A stretch of 13,275 bases of DNA from assembly GCA_041178545.1 (NCBI GenBank), contig JBEGVB010000026.1, positions 1 through 13,275 on the forward strand. Reading direction: 5' to 3'. This document shows, piece after piece, positions 6,606 to 13,275 of the stretch. Below the pieces are notes generated by a model that did not search any database, was not told where the DNA came from, and saw only the letters and a list, made by a program, of their open reading frames with translations. Numbering within the stretch: position 1 is the stretch's first letter; the number at the start of each line of letters is the position of its first letter. The DNA comes from JBEATZ01 sp041178545. Its GTDB lineage: Bacteria; Planctomycetota; UBA1135; UBA2386. The translations under genes were made by a program, and so were the position numbers.

Positions 6606-7537
6606 AACGCCCCGCCTGCAGCAAGGGAGGCAAGCGGCTCGGCATGGGTCGCCAGCGCGCGCGCAAGCAGTGCTGCACCGCGCGCACCGCCCAGCGGGTC
6701 GCACAGCTCGACCTCGGCTGCACCGAGCAGTCGCAGCGCGGCACCCGCCTCCTCGTAGCGCGCAGGCAGTGCCGTGAAGATGCCGCCGCCGAGCACCACC
6801 CGAGCCCCACGCAGCGTGATGCCCGCCTTGGCCGCGCCTGCGGCCGCCAGCTGGACGAGTTCGGCGATTCCCTCGCGCAGCACGTGCTGGGCCACTGCGT
6901 CACCCGCGGAGGCTGCCTGGAGAACCACGCCGAGGTGGCGGGCCACCTCGCCTGGCGTCAGTTGCTGCATGGTGGCGCCGAGGCGGGCCACCGCAGGAGA
7001 ACCCATGGCAGCCGACAGCCGTTCGCCCAGCACCGTGGGTGCTGCGAGACCGTCGAGCGCCCGGAGCGCGGCACGGGCAGCGTTGCGCACGAGGTCGTAA
7101 GCACTGCCACCGTCGCCGAGCAGGTAGCCCCGCCCACCCACGCGCACCAGGCCGCCGTCCACCCGCCGGGCAACGGCAAACGAACCGGTGCCGGCCCACA
7201 ACAGCACATGCTTCTCGCTCCCGAGTGCACCAGCAGCTGCCGCCAGCACGTCCCCCACCACGGCAAGCGGGTACGCAATGCCACGCGTGCGCAGGCCGTC
7301 CACGATGGCAGCCGCAAGCGTGCGGTCACCGGCACCCGCCATGGCGACCACGACCTGTTCGGGCGGCACCGCGGTCGCGACCACCGACTGGAGCACGTTG
7401 GCCAGGTGTTCCACGGCCTTGGCCGCACCCACGACTGCAGGCTGGACGCCGGGAAAACTCTGCGAGGCAGCCGTGGTGTCAGGCAGCCAGGCAGTGCGGC
7501 AGTGGCTGCCGCCGACGTCGAGTCCGAGGAGTGGCAT
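6602..7537 (-). CDS. BadF/BadG-type ASKHA ATPase, probable N-acetylglucosamine-type sugar kinase
   Basis: The 311-residue product has the actin/hexokinase fold signature. LDVGGSHCRTA (6-16) is the phosphate-1 loop, MAGAGD (66-71) and D96 in VVGDV are the phosphate-2/catalytic region, and AGTGS (115-119) and RGYLLGDGGSAYDLV (136-150) are typical of BadF/BcrA and eukaryotic N-acetylglucosamine kinase. LGGGIF in the last quarter is the adenosine region. No cysteines for a [4Fe-4S] cluster are placed as in the benzoyl-CoA reductase activators, so a sugar kinase is more likely than an activator ATPase. It would phosphorylate an amino sugar in the cytosol, from wall or glycan recycling or for glycan synthesis. 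The start at 7537 has no clear ribosome site. It lies 58 bases after the GT9 stop and overlaps arfB by four bases. Confidence 0.85.
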   Translation of the reverse strand: MPLLGLDVGGSHCRTAWLPDTTAASQSFPGVQPAVVGAAKAVEHLANVLQSVVATAVPPEQVVVAMAGAGDRTLAAAIVDGLRTRGIAYPLAVVGDVLAAAAGALGSEKHVLLWAGTGSFAVARRVDGGLVRVGGRGYLLGDGGSAYDLVRNAARAALRALDGLAAPTVLGERLSAAMGSPAVARLGATMQQLTPGEVARHLGVVLQAASAGDAVAQHVLREGIAELVQLAAAGAAKAGITLRGARVVLGGGIFTALPARYEEAGAALRLLGAAEVELCDPLGGARGAALLARALATHAEPLASLAAGGAL

Positions 7538-7562
7538 GGTGTGGGCTCATTCTGCCGACGTG

Positions 7563-7579
7563 CCGTACCCGAGGCACGG
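7563..7579 (-). repeat. Hairpin between GT9 and sugar kinase genes
   Basis: CCGTACC (7563-7569) pairs with GGCACGG (7573-7579): seven base pairs including one G-T when read as minus-strand RNA, with a three-base loop, in the 58-base gap after the GT9 stop. No T-tract follows. It could cause attenuation or protect the 3' end; an alternative GTGCC/GGCAC pairing is also possible. Confidence 0.35.
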
Positions 7580-7595
7580 ATGCCGACGCGAAAGG

Positions 7596-8720
7596 TCAGC
7601 GCAGCAACTGCTGCACGGCAGCGAGCACGCTGCTCGGCAGGATCGCCTGCTGGCAGTGGGGCACCTTGTCGCAGCGAGGCAGGTAGCAGCCGAGGCAGTC
7701 GAAACCCGGCGGCGTCAGCTTCACCCCGCGACCGTAGAGCTCGATCTCGGGCGCAGAGGTGGGGCCGAACAGCACCACGGCGGGCACCCTGCGGGCCGCG
7801 GCCACGTGTGCAGCAAGGCTGTCGCTGGTCACCACCACGCGGCACCGTTCCACCAGTGCGGCGAACTGGCCGTAGGAGTTGCCGTTGCCGCCGTCGAACA
7901 CGGCAAGCCCGTGCGTTGCCGAGAGCAGTTGCGCATGGCGGCCCACCTCCTCCGGCCCACCGAGCAGCAGCACGCCGAGCCCCGCAGCAGTGGCCGTGCG
8001 CAGGAACTCCAGCTGGTGCTGGTACGTCCACTGCTTGTACTCCCACCGGCCGCCGGCACCGGTGTTGAGGCCCACCAGCGTGCCGCTGAAACCCGTGGCC
8101 GCGATGACTTCAGCGGCCATCTTCCGGTCTGCGCCCGAGGGCTCCAGCACCGGCTCGCGCACGAGCGCAGGGTCGAAGCCCAGTACGCGCGCCACCAGGG
8201 TCTGGTAGGTCTCCGTGTTCGCGCGCTTCCTCGCGTCGCTCAGCCCCATCTCCAGCCAGTGGCGGGCGCCCTCGCCGAGCGGCACCACGCCACCCTGCTC
8301 GTCGCGCCGGAACCCGCGGCGCTCCTTCGCGCGGGCCATCGATGCGATCGCGACGGCATCGGGGTCGGCATCGGGGCAGAGCACCGCGTCGAACGACTCG
8401 GTCTGGAGCCGCGCCACCGTCGCCATGTCGTCCGTGGCCAGCACCTCGTCGACCATGGCGTTGCCGCGGAACAGCCCGGCAGCAGCAGGCTTGGTGACCC
8501 ACGTCACCTTGGCCTGTGGCCACGTGACGTGGACCGCGTGCAGGAACGACGTCGTGCGCAGCACGTCGCCGGTTGCCGCGAGCTTGACCACGAGGACCTT
8601 GTGCCGCACCGGTGCGTACTCGGGGCAGCCTGCGCACTCGCGCCCCCGCAGCTTGTGGGGCGTGCACGGCCGATCCCATCGGACGTGGCGGCAGTCGCGG
8701 TGCAGCACGAAGTCAGGCAT
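7596..8720 (-). CDS. Family 9 glycosyltransferase (heptosyltransferase-like) with Cys-rich ends
   Basis: From the ATG at 8720 the protein has 374 residues in the GT-B fold. KVLVVKLAATGDVLRTTSFL (41-60) is the N-terminal GT9 motif, with D52 matching the catalytic Asp of WaaC. VTSDSLAAHVAAARRVPAVV with FGPTSAPE is the C-terminal ADP-sugar-binding motif. Ahead of the fold lies a segment with C10, C19, C29 and C32 plus several His and Arg. The C-terminus has CLGC, then C and HC (GFDCLGCYLPRCDKVPHC), typical of GT9 enzymes. Known relatives add heptose to the LPS inner core. The frame is open back to 9197, but 8720 fits because it makes an 8-base overlap (ATGCCTGA) with the GT4 gene and starts the recognisable N-terminal block. 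It probably works on the same glycan as the adjacent transferases. Confidence 0.88.
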   Translation of the reverse strand: MPDFVLHRDCRHVRWDRPCTPHKLRGRECAGCPEYAPVRHKVLVVKLAATGDVLRTTSFLHAVHVTWPQAKVTWVTKPAAAGLFRGNAMVDEVLATDDMATVARLQTESFDAVLCPDADPDAVAIASMARAKERRGFRRDEQGGVVPLGEGARHWLEMGLSDARKRANTETYQTLVARVLGFDPALVREPVLEPSGADRKMAAEVIAATGFSGTLVGLNTGAGGRWEYKQWTYQHQLEFLRTATAAGLGVLLLGGPEEVGRHAQLLSATHGLAVFDGGNGNSYGQFAALVERCRVVVTSDSLAAHVAAARRVPAVVLFGPTSAPEIELYGRGVKLTPPGFDCLGCYLPRCDKVPHCQQAILPSSVLAAVQQLLR

Positions 8721-9855
8721 GCGAGGGGTTTCTTTCGGCACACCCCGACAGGGCGCTTTGGTAGATCCGGAGGTAGGAGGCGACCATCTGGTGCGGCCGG
8801 TGCCCTTGGTCCAGTCGCTCGGTGCCACCGCAGGCAAGCCGCGCTGCCAGTGCAGCGTCGGTGCGCACGCGCTCGATCGCACGGGCGAGACCCACCTCGT
8901 CCTCCGGCTCCACCAGCAGTCCGCACTCGCCGTCCACAACGAGTTCGCCCAGCCCGCCGGCGCGCGAAGCCACCACCGGCCGCTGGACCACCATGGCCTC
9001 CATCGCCGCGTTGCCAAGGCCCTCGTGGCGCGAGGGCATGGCAAAGACGTCGCAGGCAGCAAGCAAGTCACCCACGTCCTTGCGCACCCCGAGGAAGCGC
9101 ACGCGCGACGCCACACCACGTTCGCGGGCAAGCCTCTCGAGCGGCTCCCGCTCGGGGCCGTCCCCGGCAAGCAGCACCACGACATGCGGGTCGTCAACTC
9201 GGGCCAGTGCCCTCACGAGGACGTCGAGGCCCTTGCCGTGCGCGAGCTTGCCCACGGCCAGGACCACGAACTGGTTTGGTGCGAGGCCGAGCGCACCACG
9301 GGTGGCTTCCCTGCCTGCCGCGACCCGGATGCGGGACTCGTCCACCGCGGACGGGACAAGGGCAATCCGTGCGTGCGGGACGCCGCCTTCCTCCAGCACG
9401 CGACCGATCGCGCGGGAGATCACCGCCGGGTGCGAGCGAGTGCTGCACCACACGAAGCGCGTGCGCAGCCCCCTGCGCACGCGTCGCATGGTGCGGCGCG
9501 TGATGACCCTGGGCCTCCCGGCAAGGCTGCTGGCGATGCTGCCGAGCCATGCCGCACGCCCGCTGTGCAGGTGCACGAGGTCGAAGGCGCGCAGCATCCT
9601 GCCGAGGCGCCATGCCGAGAGCAGGTCGAGAGGGTGTGCGAGCGGCAGTTCCACCACGGCAAGGCCGCGCTCGCGCGCGAGAGCGCCCACCTTGCTGTCG
9701 CGTGGCGCCACCAGCACCTGCTCCACGCCGTGCTGCCGGAGGCCCTCCATCAGCAGCAGCACCTGCACCTCGCCGCCGCCGAACCCACGTTCGGTGGTCA
9801 CGTGCGCGACCCGGAGACGGGACGGTGCCAGTTCGCTCGGCGCTGCAGCGTGCAT
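8713..9855 (-). CDS. Family 4 glycosyltransferase (GT-B, canonical E-x7-E)
   Basis: The 380-residue protein has both Rossmann-like halves of a GT4 enzyme. The N-terminal acceptor domain starts with RVAHVTTERGFGGGEVQVL (15-33; the glycine-rich acceptor loop) and DLVHLHSGR (92-100). The C-terminal donor domain has VGKLAHGKGLDVL (201-213; phosphate-binding K203/K208), LLAGDGPERE (228-237), and PSRHEGLGNAAMEAM (274-288) with the retaining E278-x7-E286 pair. It should move a sugar from a nucleotide donor to a growing lipid-linked or LPS-type glycan at the inner membrane face. The start at 9855 is the first ATG of the frame and has a poor ribosome site. The stop lies 8 bases inside the GT9 gene. 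Sugar and linkage are unknown. Confidence 0.9.
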   Translation of the reverse strand: MHAAAPSELAPSRLRVAHVTTERGFGGGEVQVLLLMEGLRQHGVEQVLVAPRDSKVGALARERGLAVVELPLAHPLDLLSAWRLGRMLRAFDLVHLHSGRAAWLGSIASSLAGRPRVITRRTMRRVRRGLRTRFVWCSTRSHPAVISRAIGRVLEEGGVPHARIALVPSAVDESRIRVAAGREATRGALGLAPNQFVVLAVGKLAHGKGLDVLVRALARVDDPHVVVLLAGDGPEREPLERLARERGVASRVRFLGVRKDVGDLLAACDVFAMPSRHEGLGNAAMEAMVVQRPVVASRAGGLGELVVDGECGLLVEPEDEVGLARAIERVRTDAALAARLACGGTERLDQGHRPHQMVASYLRIYQSALSGCAERNPSHA

Positions 9856-9911
9856 GGGTGGTTCGGCACGGGGCCGTTACCTGCATCATGGGGCGCACGC
9901 AGGAGCCGGTG

Positions 9912-9928
9912 AAGGGACCTTGGCCCTT
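9912..9928 (-). repeat. Weak hairpin after the first GT4 gene
   Basis: AAGGG (9912-9916) pairs with CCCTT (9924-9928) around a seven-base loop, directly after the TGA of the GT4 gene in the 73-base gap. No T-tract follows. At most a weak terminator or pause site; the rest of the gap shows nothing recognisable. Confidence 0.25.
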
Positions 9929-11080
9929 TCAGCGCCGCGGCAGGACGGCGAGCCGCTCGTAGAACGCGAGCAGGTCGTGTGCCGCACGGCGCGGGTCCAT
10001 GTCGTCGCGGGTCCTCGCACGCGCAGCGGCTCCCGTCCTGCGGCGAAGGTCGGTGTCGGTGCCGAGTCGCACGAGGGATGCTGCCATGGCCTCGGCATCG
10101 TCGTCGTGGGCGCTGCCGGGCGCGGTGCCGTCGGCGGCGGCCCGCACGAGCTCGGGGAGGATCCCGCGTTTCGTGGTCACCACCGGCAGTCCCTGCGCCA
10201 TGGCCTCGCGCGCGGCCCGGCAGGTGCCGTCGCTGCCCGGGACCAGGAACACGAAGGCGTCGAGCGAGCGCAGCGCGGCATCGTAGTCCGCACCCTTCTG
10301 GTAGCCGGGCAGCACCACGTGCCCGCGCAGCCCGAGGCGGTTGACCGGCTCATGCACGAGGGTACGCATGTCCTGCTCGTTGCCGCGGCCCAGCAGCACC
10401 ATGCGTGCGTGCGGCAACCGGTCCACCAGGCGGCGCGTGACGTCCCAGAGCAGCTCGAACCGGCGGTGCGGCTGCACGCGGGCGGTGATGCCCACCACGA
10501 AGTGGTCGGGGCCGAGCCCCCATGCAGTCCTCAGGTCGGGGCCCTCGGCCGTGCGCGGCTCCACCACGGGCTCCTGGAACAGCACGCGTGCAGGGTCGAG
10601 CCCGAAGCGCGCGACCATGGCATCGGCAGCGGTGCGCGTCGGCACCACCACGCCGTCGGTCCGACGCATCGCCCAGCGGAGCCGGAGCCCGCGCGCCGGA
10701 GCCTCAGGGTCGTAGAAGGTGCGCACCACGACGGGTCGAGAGGCAAGGGAACGCACGGCAAGCGCACACGTGAGGTGGTCCGTCGGCTGGTGGCTGTGCA
10801 GCACCTCGATGCCGTCCGAGGCGATGCGCTGCCGCAGACCCCGCGCGTCGGCACGCAACGAACCGAGGCGCGCGTGCTTGGGCAGCTGCAGTCCGGACAC
10901 CACCGGCACGCGCCAGTTCCACAGCTCCTCGCGCACGCGGTGCTCGAGCCCTGCGGGACACCACTCGGCCTGTGCGAAGAGCGCGTCCGCACCCAGCTGG
11001 CGCTGCCGCGCCGCACTGCGGATGGCCGGGTCTGCAGGCCCCGTCCACTTGTAGTTGGCGTACAGGTGCAGGATGCGCAT
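9929..11080 (-). CDS. Family 4 glycosyltransferase with D-x7-E variant
   Basis: The ATG at 11080 gives 383 residues. MRILHLYANYKWTGPADPAI (1-20) is the N-terminal strand and acceptor loop, EVLHSHQPTDHL (92-103) a second acceptor-side motif, and VVGITARVQPHRRFELLWDV (195-214) begins the donor domain. There the usual lysine after the arginine is replaced by an HRR stretch. The motif that is normally E-x7-E reads SDGTCRAAREAM (283-294): D284 takes the place of the first glutamate, while E292 is kept. Active GT4 enzymes with such a change exist to my knowledge, so I call it functional but of a divergent subgroup. The start at 11080 is preferred over 11152 because it lies five bases after the upstream stop and begins the fold directly. 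It probably acts just after the WaaE-like enzyme in the same pathway. Confidence 0.85.
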   Translation of the reverse strand: MRILHLYANYKWTGPADPAIRSAARQRQLGADALFAQAEWCPAGLEHRVREELWNWRVPVVSGLQLPKHARLGSLRADARGLRQRIASDGIEVLHSHQPTDHLTCALAVRSLASRPVVVRTFYDPEAPARGLRLRWAMRRTDGVVVPTRTAADAMVARFGLDPARVLFQEPVVEPRTAEGPDLRTAWGLGPDHFVVGITARVQPHRRFELLWDVTRRLVDRLPHARMVLLGRGNEQDMRTLVHEPVNRLGLRGHVVLPGYQKGADYDAALRSLDAFVFLVPGSDGTCRAAREAMAQGLPVVTTKRGILPELVRAAADGTAPGSAHDDDAEAMAASLVRLGTDTDLRRRTGAAARARTRDDMDPRRAAHDLLAFYERLAVLPRR

Positions 11081-11085
11081 GGCAC

Positions 11086-11883
11086 TCAGCCGGCTGCCTT
11101 CTCGCGGCGCAGACGGCGCGCGAGCATCCAGAGCCGCCAATACTTGAGCCACGTGTAGTGCGCCGAGGTGAACGCGACCGCGAAGCCACGCCAGCCGTCG
11201 AGGAACCCGAGCTTGAGGACGAGCGACTTGAACACCACCAGGAGCGGCCGCACCAGCAGGTCGAAGGGGTTGGTGCGCTTGCCCTTGTCGTAGAGCGCCT
11301 GGGCTGCGATGCGGGTGAAGGACTCGCGAGTGCGCCGGTGGTGCTCCCAGTCGCGGTAGCTGAGGTGCTCGATGCCCTCCTTGAGACGGGTCACGGTCCC
11401 GCCCTTCGCCACCACGACCTTGTCGTGCGGGTTGGTGCCACCCCAGTGCGCCTGCCTGCGGTCGAACAGCCGCACCTTGCGGTCGGGCACGAACAACCCG
11501 TGCCGCAGGATGCGGCCGAAGAAGTGGTTGTGGCGCGGCATCTCGTAGGCGGCACCCGTGAGGCCCTCCGCGGCAAGTGCACGGATGCGGTCCACGAGCG
11601 CGGGCATCGCCCGTTCGTCGGCGTCGAGACAGAACACCCAGTCGTGCTGCGCCAGCTCGACGGCAATTTGCTTCTGCTCGCGGTGGCCCGGGAAGGGCTT
11701 GTTCACCACCACCCTTGCACCGAGCTCGCGAGCGAGCTCGATGGTCCCGTCGGTGGACCCACTGTCCACCACGAGCACCTCGTCACAGAACGACAGGGAC
11801 CGCACGCAGTCCGCGATGCGGTCCTTCTCGTTGTAGGCGATGACGCAGCCGGAGATCGGGGTCCGTCCGGGTGCGCCACTCAT
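11086..11883 (-). CDS. Family 2 glycosyltransferase, WaaE/KdtX-like (LPS core type)
   Basis: The 265-residue product starts with ISGCVIAYNEKDRIADCVRS (10-29) and has VVDSGSTDGT (38-47) and the metal motif LDADER (86-91). After it come MPRHNHFFGR, GLFVPDRKVRLFDR and GGTNPHDKV, the pattern of the WaaE/KdtX group, whose members add glucose (beta-1,4) to inner-core heptose in enterobacterial LPS. A hydrophobic, aromatic C-terminal part (about 215-255) could dock on the membrane. GAGG lies seven bases before the ATG at 11883 (sequence at 11891-11894). It follows sodB after 19 bases and ends five bases before the GT4 start, so it is in one transcription unit with the other transferases. Sugar specificity in this organism is not known. 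Confidence 0.9.
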   Translation of the reverse strand: MSGAPGRTPISGCVIAYNEKDRIADCVRSLSFCDEVLVVDSGSTDGTIELARELGARVVVNKPFPGHREQKQIAVELAQHDWVFCLDADERAMPALVDRIRALAAEGLTGAAYEMPRHNHFFGRILRHGLFVPDRKVRLFDRRQAHWGGTNPHDKVVVAKGGTVTRLKEGIEHLSYRDWEHHRRTRESFTRIAAQALYDKGKRTNPFDLLVRPLLVVFKSLVLKLGFLDGWRGFAVAFTSAHYTWLKYWRLWMLARRLRREKAAG

Positions 11884-11902
11884 GCCTCGGCCTCGCGCGG
11901 AC

Positions 11903-12502
11903 TCAGGCCTTCGCCAGGTTGGCGTTGGCGAAGTCCCAGTTCACGAGGTGGTCGAGGAACACCTTGATGTAGTCGGGACGACGGTTGCGGAAGTCGATGT
12001 AGTACGCGTGCTCCCACACGTCCATGGTGAGCAGGGGCGTGGCGCCCGTGGTGAACGGCGTCTCGGCGTTGCCGGTCTTGGTCACCTCGAGCTTGCCGTT
12101 GCGGACGCACAGCCAGGCCCAGCCGCTGCCGAACTGGGTGGCGCCGGCCTGCGAGAACAGCTCGACGAACTTCTCGTAGCTGCCGAAGTCGGCATTGATC
12201 TTCGCAGCGATGGCGCCCGTGGGCTTGCCGCCGCCGCCCGGCTTCATCGAGTGCCAGTAGAAGGTGTGGTTCCACACCTGCGCGGCGTTGTTGAAGATGC
12301 CGGCCATGTCGGGCTTGCCTGCCGAGGCCTTCACCACCTCCTCCAGCGACTTGGTGGCGAGGTCCTTGCCCTCCAGCAGCTTGTTGAGGTTGACCACGTA
12401 GGCGTTGTGGTGCTTGCCGTGGTGGAAGGAGAGCGTCTCGGCCGTCAGGTGGGGCGCGAGGGCGTTCTCGGGATAGGGGAGCGGGGGGAGCGTGAAAGTC
12501 AT
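11903..12502 (-). CDS. sodB: Iron superoxide dismutase
   Basis: The ATG at 12502 gives 199 residues, close to E. coli SodB (193). Metal ligands are visible: H27 in FHHGKHH, H79 in VWNHTFYW, and D161 and H165 in MDVWEHAYYIDF. The iron-type marker NNAAQVWNHTFYWHSM (71-86) carries Q75, the second-sphere glutamine typical of Fe enzymes, where Mn enzymes have glycine; GSGWAW is at 125-130. It converts superoxide to hydrogen peroxide and oxygen in the cytosol; no signal peptide is seen. An earlier in-frame ATG (12598) is disregarded because it lies upstream of the probable promoter and adds no family sequence. It heads the minus-strand run, with the GT2 start 19 bases beyond its stop, so a sodB promoter may also feed the glycan genes. 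Confidence 0.96.
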   Translation of the reverse strand: MTFTLPPLPYPENALAPHLTAETLSFHHGKHHNAYVVNLNKLLEGKDLATKSLEEVVKASAGKPDMAGIFNNAAQVWNHTFYWHSMKPGGGGKPTGAIAAKINADFGSYEKFVELFSQAGATQFGSGWAWLCVRNGKLEVTKTGNAETPFTTGATPLLTMDVWEHAYYIDFRNRRPDYIKVFLDHLVNWDFANANLAKA

Positions 12503-12543
12503 GGCATGGGTCCGGCGGGTGCCGGGCAGGGTGTTGGGGCGGC

Positions 12544-12572
12544 ACGATAGGACGCATCTCGTGGCAAGCCAA
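12544..12572 (-). promoter_or_regulatory. Probable sigma-70 type promoter of sodB
   Basis: Read on the minus strand, TTGGCT (12567-12572, 4 of 6 bases of the -35 consensus) and TATCGT (12544-12549, 4 of 6 of the -10 consensus) are 17 bases apart. The start point would be near 12537, giving a leader of about 35 bases. The gap between sodB and mazG is 109 bases and must carry both promoters. No operator palindrome for an iron or redox regulator was recognised. Confidence 0.45.
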
Positions 12573-12575
12573 ACC

Positions 12576-12605
12576 TTTCCATCGCCTGCGCCCCCCACCT
12601 ACGCT
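12576..12605 (+). promoter_or_regulatory. Possible leaderless promoter of mazG
   Basis: TACGCT (12600-12605) lies six bases before the mazG ATG, with TTTCCA (12576-12581) 18 bases upstream as a -35 candidate (4 of 6). No Shine-Dalgarno sequence precedes the ATG. The layout is that of a leaderless transcript and overlaps the -35 region of the divergent sodB promoter. Confidence 0.35.
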
Positions 12606-12611
12606 GACCCC

Positions 12612-13275
12612 ATGAGCAGCGGCCCCAGCGAACCCGAGTCCCCCGGCACCGACGGCATGCAGCAGTTGCTGGCGGTGGTGGCGCGGCTGCGGGCGCCGGA
12701 CGGCTGCCCGTGGGACCGCGAGCAGACCTGGGCCAGCATGGCACCGCACCTCCTCGAGGAGGCGTACGAGGCTGTCGATGCGCTGCGCGCAGGCGATGCG
12801 AAGGGTGCGCGGGAGGAACTGGGCGACGTGCTGGTGAACGTGCTGCTGCTCGCACAGATCAGCGCCGACCAGGGCGGCTTCGACGCGCAGGCCCTCGCAT
12901 CCGCCGCGGCGGCGAAGCTGGTGCGCCGCCACCCGCACGTGTTCGGCGAGCACAAGGTCGACGGCGCCGAGGCCGCCTACCGCAACTGGGAGCGGATGAA
13001 GCAGCAGGAGCGCCAGCAGGAGCCGAAGCCCAAGGGGGTACTCGACGGGGTCCCCGCGGCCCTGCCTGCCCTCCTGCGCGCGTGCCGCATCGGCGAGAAG
13101 GCATCGCGCGTCGGCTTCGACTGGCCGGATGCGAAGGGCCCGCGGGCCAAGGTGGACGAGGAACTGGCCGAGCTCGACGCGGCCGTCGCGAGCGGTTCTG
13201 CAGCGCAGGTCGAGGCCGAACTCGGCGACCTGCTGTTCAGCGTCTGCAACCTGGCGCGGCACCTCGGTGCCAACC
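12612..13275 (+). CDS. mazG: MazG nucleoside triphosphate pyrophosphohydrolase, 5' part
   Basis: The frame runs from the ATG at 12612 past the window end: 221 complete codons with no stop. After a 14-residue polar leader, CPWDREQTW (32-40) and PHLLEEAYEAVDAL (45-58; E49, E50, E53) with REELGDVLVNVLLLAQ (67-82; E69, D72) form the metal-binding EExxE...ExxD site of the MazG fold. Then come KLVRRHPHVFGEH and a second half with EELAEL and AELGDLLFSVCNLARHLG, so it is the two-domain form of about 260 residues. The enzyme hydrolyses NTPs or dNTPs to monophosphate and pyrophosphate in the cytosol and is linked to nucleotide-pool cleaning. It is divergent from sodB. The long open frames on the opposite strand here are shadows. 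Only some 40 residues seem to be missing. Confidence 0.95.
   Translation, partial: MSSGPSEPESPGTDGMQQLLAVVARLRAPDGCPWDREQTWASMAPHLLEEAYEAVDALRAGDAKGAREELGDVLVNVLLLAQISADQGGFDAQALASAAAAKLVRRHPHVFGEHKVDGAEAAYRNWERMKQQERQQEPKPKGVLDGVPAALPALLRACRIGEKASRVGFDWPDAKGPRAKVDEELAELDAAVASGSAAQVEAELGDLLFSVCNLARHLGAN

Noticed and set aside
6606..6704. Cys-rich N-terminal extension of ArfB from ATG 6704
   Set aside because: The extra 33 residues come from the kinase coding region in another frame. The GTG at 6605, overlapping the kinase stop, gives the normal family length.
8721..9197. N-terminal extension of the GT9 protein to 9197
   Set aside because: The added sequence is a shadow of the GT4 gene. The ATG at 8720 makes an 8-base overlap and starts the recognisable block.
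7188..9503. A 771-residue plus-strand frame opposite the GT9 and GT4 genes
   Set aside because: It is antisense to two well-supported genes and its composition is that of a shadow frame.
8822..11158. A 778-residue plus-strand open frame opposite two GT4 genes
   Set aside because: The minus-strand frames carry the GT4 motifs; the plus-strand product is Arg/Ser/Pro-rich with no recognisable domain. Long stop-free antisense frames are expected at this GC content.
11880..13262. A 460-residue open frame on the minus strand through sodB and mazG
   Set aside because: It is an out-of-frame shadow of sodB and antisense to mazG, both with full family motifs. Its product is low-complexity Arg/His/Gln-rich sequence of the kind GC-rich DNA gives in wrong frames.
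1..13275. CRISPR array, tRNA, insertion sequence, att site, toxin-antitoxin or phage defence module
   Set aside because: No spaced direct repeats, cloverleaf, transposase or integrase motifs were seen. The MazG here is the two-domain housekeeping type with no adjacent toxin-antitoxin partner visible in the window.

Overview
The window is about 13.3 kb of very GC-rich bacterial DNA, tightly packed with genes. No tRNA, rRNA, CRISPR array, insertion sequence or phage gene was seen. The C-terminal architecture of the first protein (gluzincin metalloprotease, jelly-roll module, Ala/Pro-rich beta tail), the many glycosyltransferases and the base composition suggest a deep-branching, high-GC planctomycete. 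That is an inference from protein style, not a phylogenetic placement.

Plus strand, left part (1-4651): the 3' end of a secreted zinc metalloprotease (1-1788), closed by a strong hairpin terminator; a GT-C type membrane glycosyltransferase (1868-3532); a 33-residue single-span membrane mini-protein on the opposite strand (3539-3640); and a family 2 glycosyltransferase (about 3761-4651).

Minus strand, centre and right (12502 down to 4656): nine genes in one direction, with overlaps or short gaps, compatible with one transcript of about 7.8 kb or a few overlapping ones. In transcription order they are an iron-type superoxide dismutase (sodB), a WaaE/KdtX-like GT2, a GT4, a second GT4, a GT9 (heptosyltransferase-like), a BadF/N-acetylglucosamine-kinase-type sugar kinase, the ribosome-rescue hydrolase ArfB, the DJ-1-family glyoxalase ElbB and a short-chain dehydrogenase. 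Start/stop overlaps (8-base, GTGA and ATGA) link GT4 to GT9, kinase to ArfB, and ElbB to the dehydrogenase.

Plus strand, right edge (12612 to the end): a mazG nucleotide pyrophosphohydrolase that runs off the window and is divergent from sodB across a 109-base promoter region.

Six glycosyltransferases of four folds or families (GT-C, GT2 twice, GT4 twice, GT9) flank one another. Together they look like a surface-glycan set, probably LPS core or a related cell-envelope oligosaccharide: the cytoplasmic GT2/GT4/GT9 enzymes would build the chain, the GT-C enzyme would add a sugar from a lipid carrier on the far side of the membrane, and the kinase could supply a phosphorylated (amino) sugar. No flippase, polymerase or ligase is visible. 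I did not find a convincing new defence or mobile system. The best leads are the mini-protein, the leaderless-looking starts, the cysteine-rich GT9 and the mixed stress/glycan operon.
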